NCBI RefSeq assembly: GCF_040807025.1
Contig: NC_090944.1
Span: forward strand, 122,999,738 to 123,063,737
Reading direction: 5' to 3'
Origin: Struthio camelus
Lineage: Eukaryota > Chordata > Aves > Struthioniformes > Struthionidae
DNA: 64,000 nucleotides
The translations under genes and the position numbers were made by a program. The notes beneath the pieces were generated by a model that ran no database searches, had not been told where the DNA came from, and worked only from the letters and a program-made list of their open reading frames with translations. Below are positions 25,061 through 39,086 of the stretch, piece by piece; the stretch's first letter is position 1; each line of letters opens with the position of its first letter.

Positions 25061-25579
25061 TCCATACGGCAGAGGGCTTTTTCATCCCTAATAGCACGTT
25101 GCCCTCATTATTATGCAGTAGGTCTTTTGTTTTTGTACACCAGGCCGGGGTTCTTACAAGGAAGTGATTATACTTGCCTAAATGGAGAGTCTGGTGACAA
25201 GATAATTTACAACGCTCTGTTGCATAATCATTGAGCCAAGGTCAGGGAAACCATTGAAGTAGCCTAGTCAGGGCAGTTGTAAATAAAACACACGTCCTGA
25301 AAGGGTTTGTTCTCGGTGGGAACAGACAGTCAAGAAAGAACGCCCAGCGCTCTTGCGGTGGTAAGGGGCTTATTCCCTCCTTGTCTCCACAGAGCCTGTG
25401 GTTGGCTAATTAAAGCAGAAGGTATAACTATCGATCCAATCTCACTTGTTCTCAAATTTACCGTAATTTCTACGTTTGAGAGGCCGGTGAGATGAAACAG
25501 CACTAGTATAGTTTTCCATTCACCAGCAGGAAGCAGAACAACTCGGGGAATCGGGCTAAAAGTAGTTAAGAAGCAGGAT
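25061..25579. other. Intergenic DNA, no gene recognised
   Basis: Nothing was recognised between the L2/MIR-like fossil and the second orphan CpG island. Confidence 0.5.
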
Positions 25580-26090
25580 GGGCGTTCTGCGCGTGCACCT
25601 GTGGCTGCAGGTGGGCCCGTACCCGAGGTACCAGCGGTGGCCCAGGGGGAGACGAATACCACCAGTATTTTTATCTCGACTGATGAATGCTTGCAAGTGG
25701 ACTCAAATCATACTTGTTAGAAGGCAAACACGCCTAAGAAAACTAGCATGGAATGATACTACAAACAGAATCCGATTTTGAAACGAGTACAGTAACCAGA
25801 AAGATGCTATCGGCAGTGCTACGGGCGTCGCTCTGGGCGTCACTCTGGGTGTCACGCCAGCGTTGGACCTCCTGTCGCTCCCGGACGCGCGCGGGGAGCA
25901 GCCGGAGCCTCCCCGGGCACGGCAGCCCTCCCCGCGCGCCCACCACAGGGGCAGTCCTCCTGCCAAAGACAGGGTGGTCACACACACAGAGATCCCGGAT
26001 CATCAGCGCTGTTCCTCAAAATCGGCTCAGATGAGATCCATGGGAGAAGGAGGAGCGCGAGCCCGAGGGGCAGGCCTAGGGAGGAGAGTT
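25580..26090. promoter_or_regulatory. Orphan CpG island
   Basis: About 36 CpG dinucleotides by hand count lie in this block, most densely at 25800-25945 (for example GACGCGCGCGGGG and CCCCGCGCGCCC). Frames are open on both strands across the core (25703-26003 minus, 25753-26105 plus), but none reads as a known protein. No splice-site pair was found that would make an exon convincing. It includes a small 12-mer tandem repeat. It is about 26 kb upstream of the FBXO11 promoter. Candidate roles are a non-coding RNA promoter or a distal regulatory element; function is not shown by the sequence. Confidence 0.5.
25823..25858. repeat. Three-copy 12-bp tandem repeat
   Basis: GGGCGTCGCTCT, GGGCGTCACTCT and GGGTGTCACGCC are three adjoining 12-mers differing at one to four positions. 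On the minus strand they would read as repeated (V/A)TPR-type residues, but no coding gene is supported. Confidence 0.8.
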
Positions 26091-26254
26091 GATCTAAATA
26101 ACTAGCCCTAAGTGAGGGATCAGCTCTCCGGAAGGACAGCGTCTGGGAAAGACCCCCCAGCGGTATTACTAGCCAGCCTATACAACCTCTTGAAACAACC
26201 ACGTTTCAGGAAAAGCCTTAACCATGTAGTGTGCAGCTCCTCTATAAATAAGCG

Positions 26255-26320
26255 ACAATGGGCCAAATCCTCACACCACTGTAACTCAACGTTATTTGCT
26301 TGCCTACATTGGAACACCCC
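26255..26320. repeat. Ancient amniote repeat fragment (L3/CR1 tail type)
   Basis: GGGCCAAATCCTCACACCAC followed by TGTAACTCAACG resembles the fossil module GGGCCAGATCCTCAGCTGG-TGTAAATCAGCG. Same broad class as the fragment at 21955. The match is short, so the call is tentative. Confidence 0.4.
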
Positions 26321-26994
26321 CTCTTTATTTCCGTTAAAAAGCGAACACAGACTATCTTAAAGTGCATTTATGTTAATATTTGCAGTTGCAGAGATAGGTG
26401 GATTGTGTAGCTGGCACACGTCAAGCTAGATGTCACTTCCAAAAGCTAAGGGACCTTACTGGAAACTGCAGTTCAAAATGACTAACTGACAACATGTGGA
26501 ACCTCTCCGGAAGAGCCTTCCCACCTAGAGCACCTCCTTGTGATTAATCTTTCAGGGAGACAACACACCTTTCTGTTTTAAAGGGCAGGGTTTTTAAGGA
26601 CGGAATATGTTACTGAACTGAGAAAATGTGAACACGTTAGCGACCTGTACCTACAGGATCCAGTCGCCTTCGGAGCCCACAGCTGTAGCCCCTCTCTCCA
26701 GCATTGCCTCCTGGCAGCTGGGTTGGATCCAGCCCCAGGACCCAGGCCCAGTGCCAGCCCCTCCAGAGCACTATTAACATGCGCGGCGCTAGGGCAGAAC
26801 TCAAATCCGTGTTTCTTTCCTGCACATTGGTGCGGGCCAGGTAGCAAAGGCTGACATGAAAAGCGAGCGAGCTACCCAGTGATGACGGGTTTTTATATCA
26901 TGTAAGCTTAAAAGATAGTTCTGAATAAAAAATGTACACATTATTTCCTTTCACACTGTGTCTGATCTTGCACCTCGACACAGTTTAAACTATG
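26321..26994. other. Intergenic DNA, no gene recognised
   Basis: A GC-richer patch at about 26640-26790 has open minus-strand frames without any family resemblance. Nothing else was noted. Confidence 0.5.
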
Positions 26995-27006
26995 GGTGTG
27001 TGTGTG

Positions 27007-27057
<51 letters not shown>

Positions 27058-27079
27058 GTATGTATATATGTATATATGA
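26995..27079. repeat. Compound GT/TA/CA microsatellite
   Basis: A short GT run, a TATATA centre, a CA run of about 20 units and then imperfect TATG/TATA units adjoin. The GT and CA arms are mutually complementary, so the locus can form a hairpin or Z-DNA/cruciform. It is probably length-variable between individuals. Confidence 0.95.
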
Positions 27080-30000
27080 GCACTGAAATCTGGCAGAATT
27101 CAAGATCAGTTCACAAAGACTTGTCATCCTCCTTTGCCAGATAGCTCTCTGTAAGACATGATGGAGGGGGAGTTGGCACCCATCATATTAGAATGAATAT
27201 AAATGGTAATGATCATATTCTTCCACAAGACTTCTGCTCTAAGGAATCAGTTAATTAACCCTGAATCGAGCAGACTTGCCGGTCAGGAACACTGCCGTTG
27301 AATTAATAAAAGCTTCCCGACCCTTAGTTCTCAAGGACAACATTCTGCAGCCCTTATTTATGTTAAACATTAGCTTACTCCGCGAGGAACCTGCAGAAAT
27401 CAATAGGGATTGCGCTACATGAGTTAGACTGGCAGAATCTGATACCAATTATAAACTGAGACTGGCCTTGAGCTGGGTATTTCTGTCTGCTGCTTTTCTT
27501 TTTTTTTTTTAATTCTGTCTTTCCATATTCCTCCTCCCCTATGTCTGCACCCAAGAAAACACAGAAGCTTATCTCTTACCGAAACCATTCAAATGGTTTC
27601 TTCTTTCCTCTTTAATCCAAAAAGTATGAATATTTCTTGCAAAATGAAGGTAATGTTTGACAAAACTTGGCAGATTTGAGTGTGCTTCTAAACCTGGAAG
27701 GAGCCCAGCCCTTTTGACAAAATGGAAGCAACAATTTGTGGCTTTTAAATGTGAAGTGGTTTGTTTCTTCTTGAACAGAAAGTGTAGCTGAAATCACTAG
27801 ACAAAGCATTGAGAAAAGCAGTCCGGGCTTAAAGAAAAGGAGGTAGGAGGTCAGTGAATTTTCTTTCTACCAAAGCGTGTGGGGGAAGAGATGGATAAAA
27901 ACAAGGGGGCTTGTTTTCCATTTGCAGTTCCTTTCCCCTAGTTTTTCTAGAAACAGAACAGACTGTAGTTTAGTAGAGGAACTGAAAATCTGAAGATATT
28001 GGTAAAGAAAAGAATATCAGTGTGAAGTAAAAGGAAGAGAGGAGAAAAAAAAAAAATCCTTCAGCCTTTTGCTTTGAGACAGTTCACAATTAAGGTACGT
28101 TTTGCTAAGCAGGGGAACACTGTCCCCTGAGAGCTGCCACTTGGGATTCTGCATCTTCACCAAGCTCTGGCCTCCCTGGTTGGACTTCTCCTAAAATGTC
28201 ACTGCCACGTGCCTCTTACAGCGCACGTCTCGCCTCAGCCCAGCCAGGGAGAAAGTCACATTTCACTGCGGGAACAGCAGTGGGGACGGGGAATCAGTAG
28301 GGCAGAGGCAGGGGTTTGCCAGACACGCCAGCTGCAGCTCCCAGCCAGCCTCACTGAGAAGCAACTCAGCCTTCAACCTCCTGGGTTATTTCGGCACACG
28401 GAAAGGTAGTAAACGTAGGCTAAGCAACCCTAAAAGCAAGCAATTTCTTTTACTTCTCCTAATGAAAGAATTGCTTGATTCTATACTGAAAATGTCTAGT
28501 CTGGCAGAAACTGCATTTTCGATCAAAACCTGCATTTTAATGGAAAATTTAGAAGCAGGCCTATTCCTATCGAAGAGGAAGAGCCCAGAAAAACCCACTG
28601 GGATCTCAGTAATGAACTCACGCAGAAATTGTCCTTCCGGTATTAACGCGTACGCACAATAGGTGCCCATGTTTTACGCTGCCAATTGACTATTGTTCCC
28701 TCTGCCTTTTCCACAGTCACGTGGCAGATTGTCCTGGAATCGGAGGGGAGGCATCACCACCTTCAAGCTATATAACTGTCTGCAACTTTGCAAAAGCTGC
28801 TAGTTCTAAGTCTCCATTTCTCCCCAAGTTAGTAGATACTTTTCTGTATGAATTGGGCGCTTTGAGATTGTTTGAGCTCGTTTATCGAATCTGACGCTGC
28901 CTGAAACTATTCGAAACCAGCAAGCAAAAAAGGGCTGTGTCCGGCTGGTGTTGTTTTCTGCTCATGTCCAAAAGCCATGTCAGGCAGCATCCCTCCCACC
29001 TTCCTTCTTCTTCTACTGCGTCCCGGTTTCCATGGAAAAGAAAACCAGGAGCATAGGCTGAAAGGGAACAGTAGCCTGCTCGTATAGGTCCCTGATACAG
29101 ACGGCTGGGGAATCAGGTCTGCGGGGCACCTGCCTGGCAGTAGAGCAGAAGCTAGCAAGTCAGGGGAGCGTCTTATTCTTTCTGTAGAGGCAGACAAGAA
29201 GATTTACTGCTCAGTGTAGTATTGCCTCAGGGTTTGGAACCGGATTTCTCCCCAAACTCTTACTTCATTTCACATTCCTTTCAAGCGCCTCTTCTGTGCA
29301 GAAAATTTCAGAAGGCAATGCCACTGGGTTACACAGCTGCTGTCTGCCTGGGCTTTAAATATGCCAGTTTGCATCAGTCTGTAGGCAGTATTGAGAACAG
29401 GCTGGAAGTGACTGCAGCCTTCCTACGTTAGTAGGTGCGTCTTACTTGCAAAACGGAAACAATTGAAGGGAAAAGGTGCAGAAGAACTAGAGAGAGCTAG
29501 TTCTGAGCTACAGAAAAAAAAAAAAATTTTCTCTTCCTCTGAGTAAAATATGTGTGTGAAATACAATACTCTTGAGGGAAGGCCTACAAGACGTTAGCAT
29601 GAATCTACAGTAATTGACATAGGAAAGATGAGGTCCATGAAATAAAAATGTCCTAGATTGTGCAACTGATCAGTCTGGAAATGAAAATTCTTGAGAACAA
29701 GCCTATTAGTAAACACACTAAAAAATTTTAAAAAGATAAATGGAAACAGTATCAGTGTAGAGAAAGCTGATTCCCTTCCTGGTTTCGCGGACACAGCTAA
29801 TTTGGATAAGAACCCAACTGCAGCAATGCTAGTGAAAGGTGCAGCTCACCTAGACCTTTGCAGTTAACTTTTTTGTCAACTGCCAGGCAGGCGTATCGCT
29901 ATGGGAAGCATCACCAGGTAGCATCACTACAAAATCTTCTAATGTTGTCTTTGTAGTGTGCAAGCAGGTTTTCATCTCTCGGGGAAACCGCCAATCTTAC

Positions 30001-33000
30001 TGTTCAGTCTTTGGGTTATGCAAGGACTTTGTGCCTTGGCAGACTCAGAAGAAGAGGAGGCAATGTGCACAGCCTGAAAATTGGCTGTCTGCCTTGACTC
30101 TTGTTAAAATCAATTCTGGTGTGAGAGTTGTCTCTGGGGAACCAGACAGAAATGTTGGGCTAGGATTCCTAAATGAAGGGACTGCCTTGCATGTTGGCTG
30201 CACATCCTCAGTTTGGGACTGGTATATATGTGCAAATAAAGTGATTCAAATTTAGAATACCCTCAGACTTCTTTTTATGTCCAAAAGGAAAGCATAAGCA
30301 TCTGCTAGTGATGGATAGAGCACACGGATATTAGAAGACAAGGCAACAAAACTTTAATTTACAGTCATTTGCCCTTCTTTGTATGAGAGACTTTGAAAGG
30401 GTAGAGTACAGGAAAAAAGCTGTGTGTACTCAGCAATTCTGTAGAGCAAGGTTGTAAACCCTTAAGACATGCTCTCTTCCGTGTAGTAAAGTATAAGACT
30501 GCTTAACAGCCACCATTCTGCAGGTGCCAACTTTTGCTGAATGGTAACTAATGTTATTTTAAGACATTTCTGGATATTTGCATCAATCATTTTATGACTG
30601 CAATATTCTCTAATCAGGAGCGCCTTGCCCCTCAAAATTATGCACTTCATTTCGGTCGGAGCGTTTGAGGAGGCGAGCGTTCAGCACCACAGTCTCACCT
30701 TTAGGTGAACACTGCTGAGGCCTTACCTGGCAAATTAACACTCCTGTTTTCAAATGGATCTGCGAGAGGAAGAGGCAGACTCTGGAGCTGGTGCTTAAAA
30801 ACTTAAGTAATGATCATATAGAATTATTTATAGAAACTAACTTAGACAGCTGCTGCTCTGATTATCTTGTGGGACTCATTAAGGTCCTGTTTGACATTCA
30901 AATAAATTCTTCTATCTGGTGGCAAGAAGGAAAGAGAATATGTACTTTAAAGAAATTAGAGGATTTAAAAACGAAGATGAAAGATCCAGATCTATCTCGT
31001 AGTTACTTTCTGCTCCCTCTGCTCTCTTATAACCTGGAAATATTATGACAAGAAGTACGGTGGCCTCTGATGTACTGCACAGAAATAAATGAGAAAGTTA
31101 ATTGGGGAAGCACCAAATTACACACCTGAAAGAAGGGGAGTAAAAGAGGAATAAGAGAATACTGTATCGCTTTGGAGTCCAGCTCTACCAATCAGAAGTC
31201 AGCACAGTATTATAAAGTCAAACCTCAGCTGTATTTCAGGTGCAATTTTATTTCATGTGCAACATTAAGCAAATGACTTAAGAGGGCTGCTGCTTTCACA
31301 GGCACGCGCAGCCTGTTAAGACAGTAGGATGCCTTCACTGCAGAACTTCCACGGAAATAACACACACGGCCTAAAAATTATTCCATGAGCAACGGAACTT
31401 CCCATGGATTTGTACTTTGCATCTCTAAGCCACTGGCCACCCCCTCCTCCTAAAAGGAAATGCCTTTTGCTTCTAGCCCATTCTGGTTTCTCTTTCTAAG
31501 CTAAGCGAGTGGGATCGAGCAGAACCCCACGCTCACTGCTGAGCGTCCTAACAGCTGCTTCGCAGGCATTTCTGCAGCCACGGCACAGATGCTCCTCGTG
31601 CTTACTTTAGTCAACACATAACTGAATGGAGTTTGGATCGTATAATCTGCCCTTATTCCCTCCCAACTCTCCTCCCAGTCATCCCATGGTAGCGTGTGAG
31701 ATCAGTCAGAACTTTCCACTCTAGCTGCAGGAGAACTAAAAACGTTCGGCATTTTGTTCCTCGTTTATCACTCAGCAACGCTCGTGCTTAAGGCGTGGAC
31801 CTCACTGACGCTAGAGGACCAAAACTCGATGCATCTTCAGCAAACGCTTGCGTTTGTTAAAGACGTCATTAGTCACTCAGGCTTATTCCCGTCAGACTCT
31901 CATTTCTTCATGAGTACCTACCAGCCATATACAAGAGTATTCCTTCCCATCTGTGGTAGCGGGCAGAAATGCTCAGATACTATGACGACGAAGATAATAT
32001 AAAAATATATACAAAACCTGAGTATATTAGACTAAAATAAACACAGAAAAGGATGTCCTGGGAGACGATCCTTTTACTCTGAAACCTGGCCTTCCCCTTA
32101 GCGTGGCAGGGATTGAGACTTCTGTCTCTCTTGGCATGTTACAAATCCTGTGTATTTTTCTAGGCAAAAAAAAAAAAAAAAAAAAATGTATTGAGAACAG
32201 CACAAGTGGGTGAAAAAACATAAAAACTGGCAGATTGAAGGCTCAGGGAAGAGGTTCTACTTTTTCTCAGCTTATTATGTCAATTTTATATTTGTTTTTG
32301 TGCTGGTTGTATGCCCAAGAAAGATATATTTCATAAATAATGAGGAAAAACAGCACATTACAGTATCTTCCTCTGCGATATGTAGGCAAATTCTTCTTAG
32401 GAGCAGGCTCTCCCTTTCTGGGTGTGTATTAAGGTGTTGGCTTTGACCAATAAAAACAATTTCAGTTGTACTGATGTTTGACGATAAATGCATTAAAGAC
32501 GGAGATGCTCAAGACACTGTAGTAACTGGGCTGACTAGTACTGACACATAGCTATCAGAAACCAGCAGAAATTTCCTCATTAGTTTCATGTGATACAGGT
32601 CTGCATTGCCTGGCATCTTGCTTTGAAATTCAACTGCAAAAGAAGCTCGGTCAAAAATCACTCTTACCAGAGTGAATTCCAAACGGTTTGGAAGATGACT
32701 TTTGCACCCAAGCGCCTTCATTCCTTCAAGCGCTCCCTTCTAGAAACAAGAGACTGAGTCTTAAGTTAATTAAAAACGCTAGGCAAGATTCCAATTGGTC
32801 CCATTTCCTTACACAAGACTTGATCTGTACTTCATAATTTCTACCACATCCCCCTAATTAAGTAATATGTCATATCCATGTTGCCATGCTGCACTTGCTG
32901 GACGGAAAAAGTAATGCCTTTTAGCTACAGAGTAATACTCAGCCTGTGCCACTAATTTCTACTTCTACCTATGTGCTTCTACTGGATTTCCCAAAGGCCA

Positions 33001-35267
33001 CTCCCTTACACATCTGCTTAATCTCTGTCTGAACTGGCTCCCTGGAAACGAACGTAGTTCTTGGCATAAGTATTAGAAAAAAGTGAAAGCAAGCAGGCAG
33101 CAAAATGGAGGGTAAACGAGGAGAGAAAAGGCAAAAAACAATTAACTGCTCTACACCGGTTAATCTCCGAGAGCTTTCTCTTATCTTACATTTTGTCACC
33201 GCATGCCTCTCCCAACTACTCCAAAATTGTTTTTTCTTTGGTTGTTATTGCAGAAGCTGTGCAAATTGATCTGCAGGATCTCTTTTTTTGGATAATATTA
33301 GGTAAGTGTTATCTGCTCATTCTGACAGCTGATCTACGACAAGAAATCGGTTGTTATCATTCTTCCCTATTTCTCTGGGGCTCGAAAGGAAACATTTCAC
33401 CTGAAATATTCTCATACAGATTCCAGAATTCTTCTTTTTATCTGACACTGTCTTATGCATTCTGGCCCTCTGAAAAATCACAGGATTTTTTTTTTTTTTT
33501 TTTTTTGCAGCTTTTATACAGTCTATTATTGAATAAATATGAAATGCTTATGTCTTCAGCTTTTTTGTCTAGAATACTTCTGCAGTTACATCTGCAATAA
33601 CTGCAAAATGCAGTTACAGAGGTGCTTCAGCAAGGAGGTTACATGTCTACAGACATGTCATGCCATGAAGATTGATTGAGTTTGGTCAAGGAATCTGATA
33701 CTTCCTTTTTATGTGAGGATGCTCCTAGAGGAACGTCTTTCGCTTTGGGAACACCCTTATCTGCTGTGTAAGGTGAATCAATCCTCTCTTATACCACATT
33801 CTCTAATTCGCCTTTCCATACCTATTTCTTCTGCTGAAAAAGCTTCTCAGAGGATCACAGTAAGACTTGCTTCTTTGCGGCCCATTGGGGACACTGTCTC
33901 TCTTGGAGTCAGAATATCACCGTGGAAACTACAGGCTTATAGCGGAAGACTTCTCTTTCCCTTAGATCCATGTGGGCATCGATTTTCAAAAATAAAAATC
34001 CCTTTCCCCATCAAAGCTTGTTTCCTACCCCCTGCAACGATACTAGGAAATCATACTGCCTAGCATAGCACCTTAGCTTCTCCCCAGTTTTCAGCTACGT
34101 TTTACAAATAAAGGGGATCTAGAGTAGACACTTCTACGCACAGCCATACTCTTTCCCATCATTAGCCCTGTGCAACAAGCCCACCCCATCAGGTCCTCAT
34201 TCAGTTCGGAGTCACATCCGTTCCAGGACGTTTTGATACATCAGGCTTCATCCTTATTGTCAACGTATTGCACGACTATTAGGGAAGACTTCAAAGTGAT
34301 GGTGGAAACGGAGTTCAGATCCTTCTCTGGAAAAAGAAAAGAAGATTTTAACTGTAGTTTACGAGCATCGATTCAAAGCAACTGATTGCATTTTGTAAAG
34401 GAGAATAAACTGTGCATCTGCTGTCCAACAAACACACTATTTTCAACAATTTGCAAGCGATACTGACTTCACATTCCTCTTGGAAGGGCCATGAAGGACT
34501 TTAAAGAGCTTTAGAGCTCTTCAGAGGACTTTAGAGAAGCTGTACCCACCAGAAAGCAAGGCATTGACTGTTATACCAAAAAAAAAATACCAGAGAAATC
34601 CAAGCAATTTCATATACCGGAGGAAGGAATTTTCTTCCTCTTTTTGAAATACAGAAATTTCAAAGTAGACAGTGATTTCTAAAGTGCAAATGAAAAAACT
34701 GGTAGGATAGCCTAATTCAGGAACTCAGGATTTGCAGACTGAATCTATCAGAGAAGTAGGTATTCTCATGCAAAACAGCAGGAAAGAGAGAAAGAAAGAA
34801 AAACCTTGCAAAAAGGAAAAGCAGCACACCTTAAACTGAACACTAGTCATATACATTAATCTATTGATTCTATACGAGTTACAATAATTAGCTCACAGCA
34901 ACACCAGACGTGAGTATTAATCTATCATCACTTCTGAGAACACGAGGAGGGCTGACCAAGTTCCTAGGTAATGACCACAGACCACATAATCATCTCCTGT
35001 ATCTGGATGAGATGCAGCAAGAGGAGTATAAAGTATCCTGAAGGATGTTAAAAGTATCCACTTAGTATAATGGAAAACAGCATAGGAAAAAGAACCGGAG
35101 ATACAGTCGGGAACCGAGATAGCTAGGAAGAAAGTCTGGTGCGGGTAAATTTCTCAACGACCCTTCTGATACCAGGTGCTTATGAAAATAAGGAAAGGCA
35201 TCCTGAATTCCTTCGACAAAATCCTGCCCTTGATTTCATGTCAATCTGCTCTAATGACATTAAATCT
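27080..35267. other. Intergenic DNA, no gene recognised
   Basis: This is the longest featureless piece. Frames up to 135 codons (33193-33600 +) have no family resemblance. It holds A or T tracts at 32166-32186 (21 A) and 33486-33506 (21 T), and a small perfect inverted repeat at 34504-34521 (AAGAGCT, four-base loop, AGCTCTT). A 99-codon frame at 29956-30255 (+) contains an AATAAA near its end, but nothing else supports a gene. Confidence 0.5.
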
Positions 35268-35330
35268 TGTTTTGAAACTGCTGAGGTTACACAGCGTATA
35301 AGTAAGGGCAGAAACTGAATCCCTATTGAG
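35268..35330 (+). repeat. MIR-like fragment
   Basis: AAACTGCTGAGGTTACACAGC followed by AAGTAAGGGCAGAAACTGAA keeps the MIR core order (GGTCACACAGCTAGTAAGTGG, CAGAGCTGGGATTCGAA). Short and diverged. Confidence 0.5.
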
Positions 35331-38300
35331 GGATATGCATATGGTCCTCCAGAGGATGACAGGTAATGAAAACACAAACAGAGCTTGTCAGGTATTTTCT
35401 TCTTTAAACTTGACATTAATGATGCCAAGCTATTCCCCTTTCTGCGCTCTATTACAACTAGTTGTTTTTCCTATTAATAGCAACTGTTATTGGGAGCGGA
35501 GAGGTGCCTGGAGATCTCAACCGAGATCAGTCCTGTCACGCCACATACTTTGCAAACACCTCCTAAGAGGAGGCTTGCAGACCTGCTCCCCCAGGAGCAT
35601 AAGTCTAGAAAGACAAAGCAATTACATGGTGGGAGGAGAGCGGAGAGGTGGGAAGGGGATCATCCAAACAGCACATCTCAAAGTCAGAAGGGAAAGCGCA
35701 GCGAGGCACTGGGCTGGATGGCTGCCAGCCCAATGCCCAGTTCACAGTGCCGACGTGTGCTAGCAGCAGTCTCTCAAGGCCTGATGGAGTTGCACTGCTA
35801 ACCGGGTGATACTTTTCCATAAACCCGAATCTGATGAGGCTGGCTCTTTCAAAACAAAACCTGCACAAAATCCCCAATCAGATTTCTTCATCTCTGTTTT
35901 CATTTTGTGAGACAGTTGTTTACGGCCCTCTAATAGGTAGTGTAGGTTACCTACACCACCTGATTATTTTTTTTTTTATCTGCACCTGGTAAAACATAAC
36001 TGAGAAAACTGAGCCCTTGGTACTGTTAACTTAAACGATTTGACCCTTTCTGACTCGTGCATGCTTCGTTCTCTCCCGTTACACCTAGTTACTTGACACA
36101 GTCCAACAATGGTTGGTCTCATCAGCTTCAGCTGACAGCAACAAACGTCCAGCGAGAAATACAAAAACTTGTTTGACAAGAGCGACTAGAGCCTGAACAG
36201 GAACCTTTCATGTGAAAGGATCACAAAGCACTTTCCAAGCTAGAATTAAAAGATTCATCGAGCTGCGCTAGGCTGGAAGATGGCAGCCAGGCTGGCAACC
36301 AGCACAGAGTCAGTGCAGAAGGACAGGGAGGTGGAAATTTTCATCAAGGATGTGAGCACAAATCCTGGTTGCTAAATAAGACTCATAAAATCTGTAATAA
36401 CCAATCAGGGGAGAACAAACAGGTTTTGTGTTTTTTTTCCTCCCCTAAGAGAATTTCAGCTGCTTCTTACCTATGAGATACATGGAAATAAACTTAACCT
36501 CCCAGGGACAAAGGAAAACAGATATATCTCAGAGAATCAAAAAGCTACAATGTTGCTAATCCCAAACAACTAAAAAACCATGAACTTTAAAGAAGAATCA
36601 GTTGGGGGTTTTTTTTTGGCTTTTGCATTGCACTCGCATTTTCCAGCTTCTCAATTAACTGCACATAGTAGAACTTTTTTTTTTTTTTTTCTCACAGAAA
36701 GATGGTATCTTAACATTACTGAATTGTCAGAGTGGGAGATTAGTAGAAAATAGCAACACTGAGACAAATGTCAATGCTGGCAGTGTAGCAGTGATGCAAA
36801 AACCGCTAAGCCATTTCGTTTGATTAAAAAGTGTAAAAAGCCTCTGAATGGCTAACAAGTTAAATCACAAATTGTAGGTTTTAGTATTAAGTACCGAATA
36901 CCACAATAAATTTTACTACAAACGATTAGAACTGGCATTAATTTGTGCTTGGATTCCACTGTGGAAAGCCAAGTACACCCCTGAGAAGGGAAATCCTTCT
37001 TGTGCCTGTGGAAAATAACCGTGAACTTTGCTCTACGGTAAGTTTGCAAGAGGCTGAAGCAGGGAGGAAAAAAAAAAAAAAAGTGAGTGGAAAGGATCTG
37101 ACTCAAAACACAATGGCAGACCCAAAAGGAACTCTTAAATGAAAAGGCATTGCAAGATCAGGGTCTCATTCAAAAAAATAACATTTACATTTGCTGGTAT
37201 GTGGCTGAAAATAGATTCCATATGAAAATGCTTAATAGCGCTTAGCAATATTTTTCATTCTCGGCCTTCTTTGAATAAATGCAGCATTTTCCAAAATTAA
37301 AATGGCATTTTAGAAAAACTTCCTGGAATTCAGATGGGGAAGCTACACAAATTAATGTTTTCATTTTTCAAACCAATACTGCAATTTGGAAGATTTTGAT
37401 ATTGCAATTCCTTCGCACCTTTTTCCATCTGTCTGATCTTGTCCTCACTTCTCATCAAAATACTACAAGCGAGGAAGAACAAAACAACTTTCCTTGCCTG
37501 AAAACTGAAGTGACTTGGAGTTTTTGTTTATCTAATTCAAATGTCCCAGAAGCTTTTTGGAAAATTGAGAGAAAGCACTGAGAAATGTTTGCCATTTTCA
37601 GACCATCTCTCGTACTCAATGAATCTCTTTTATCAGGATATAGCTAAGATTGTGAACTCTGAAAAGGCCTGTTGCAGACAGAATTTGTTTTTATAAGAAA
37701 AACTGATAGAATGAAACTGAAACGCAATTTTCAAATGGCAATGCAAACGAAAGAAGCTACAGTTCTTTAACTATATTTGCAACGTGCAAGTTTTTTCACC
37801 TTGTCCAACATCAGTTATTGGTATAGCATATAGAAATATACGCAACAAATTCCGCTGTTTAACAGTAAAAACACATATGGAAAACAAGTCATTATTATCT
37901 CAACAACATTAGATATTAAAGCCTTGCAACACAGAATCAAACAGCTTTTAAGTACAGGCTTAGCCCTACCACAGTTTCTTACAGAGCACATGAACCTGGG
38001 AGCAGAAATGGTCATAAGTGGCACACAGACAACCTTCAGAAATCTTTCAGGCAATCAGGAATCTTTCAAGACCATCTTTCAGGAAACTCATCCAACAAAT
38101 AATACCTAGGTTCCCTAGAGCAATTCCGCTCTAAAAATTCACTCTAGCCCAAACGAGCAGGAGCTTTTTCTCTCTAGCTTAGTAACTCCCATACTTCCCT
38201 TCCAAAATAAACTCCAGCTGAAAACTACAGTTCAGGCTACTCACACCCTGAAAAAAAGGAACGTAGCAGACTATGTATGACAGCACCACCTAGTGACTAA

Positions 38301-39086
38301 TACCACAGTAATATGACTGGTGAAAACCACAATAAAAACAAATATAAAACTTTTATTAGGAGCCTGCTACGTCCACTTTACTTCTGCATTTTTGATTCTT
38401 TACCCTTGGAGAGATCTTATTTTGAAAAAATACAATTGCAATTCAGGACGTAATTTAGTTTAAATTCAAAACATTGATTTTGATAAAACACCTCTTTTGT
38501 GCTTTAAAATAGGTAGGCTTTCTATTAGAATTTGCACTGCAAACACCAAACACGTTCAATGTAAGAATGTGGGACTCCAAAACACCCAAAAAATTACTTC
38601 TGCAACCATGACTCAAGTGAACAATCATGAGACATCTGTGGGACTACTTCCAGGAATAGGGAAAGCAGCCTATGTCTCTGAAAGTGCTTAGAGCAGTGCA
38701 ATTCTGCCAGTTTTTATCAGGAATGTCTTATCTGCTGGTTTAAGCCGCAGCTTCTGGAGTCAAGTGCTTCCATGAGAATCTGAGGTTTTACCTAAAAACA
38801 AAAAAACACACTTGTAACTCTTAAGTTCAGAAAAAAGCTTGGGGAAACAGCAGACACACAAATCTCCAAAACAGGAAACCAAAATGAGCGACGAAGCAGC
38901 GCATTTTAAAATCTGTTTGAAAGCCGCTAAGAGGGTGTGGGCACGGGCATCTGGCTCAGACACGGTTAACGTCTGACGCCGACAGTCCTGACCCGACTCT
39001 CTGAACCTCGCTCTTGGGTACGACAGCTCAGGTCAGCCTTTCCTGAAAGGCCACTGCATCCCAGTTTCTATAGTCTTGCTCTACTG

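Noticed and set aside
29956-30255. 99-codon + frame ending near an AATAAA (30235-30240)
   Set aside because: The frame and a polyadenylation word alone are weak; no family match and no upstream exon or promoter.
33193-33600. 135-codon + frame
   Set aside because: It runs through a 21-T tract coding for Phe and resembles no protein.
34495-34545. Direct repeat AGGACTTTA plus a 7-bp inverted repeat with a 4-base loop
   Set aside because: Too short to be more than chance; no T run to suggest a terminator and no nearby gene.
38042-38085. Three copies of ATCTTTCA within 45 bases
   Set aside because: Short and irregularly spaced; no family or functional context.
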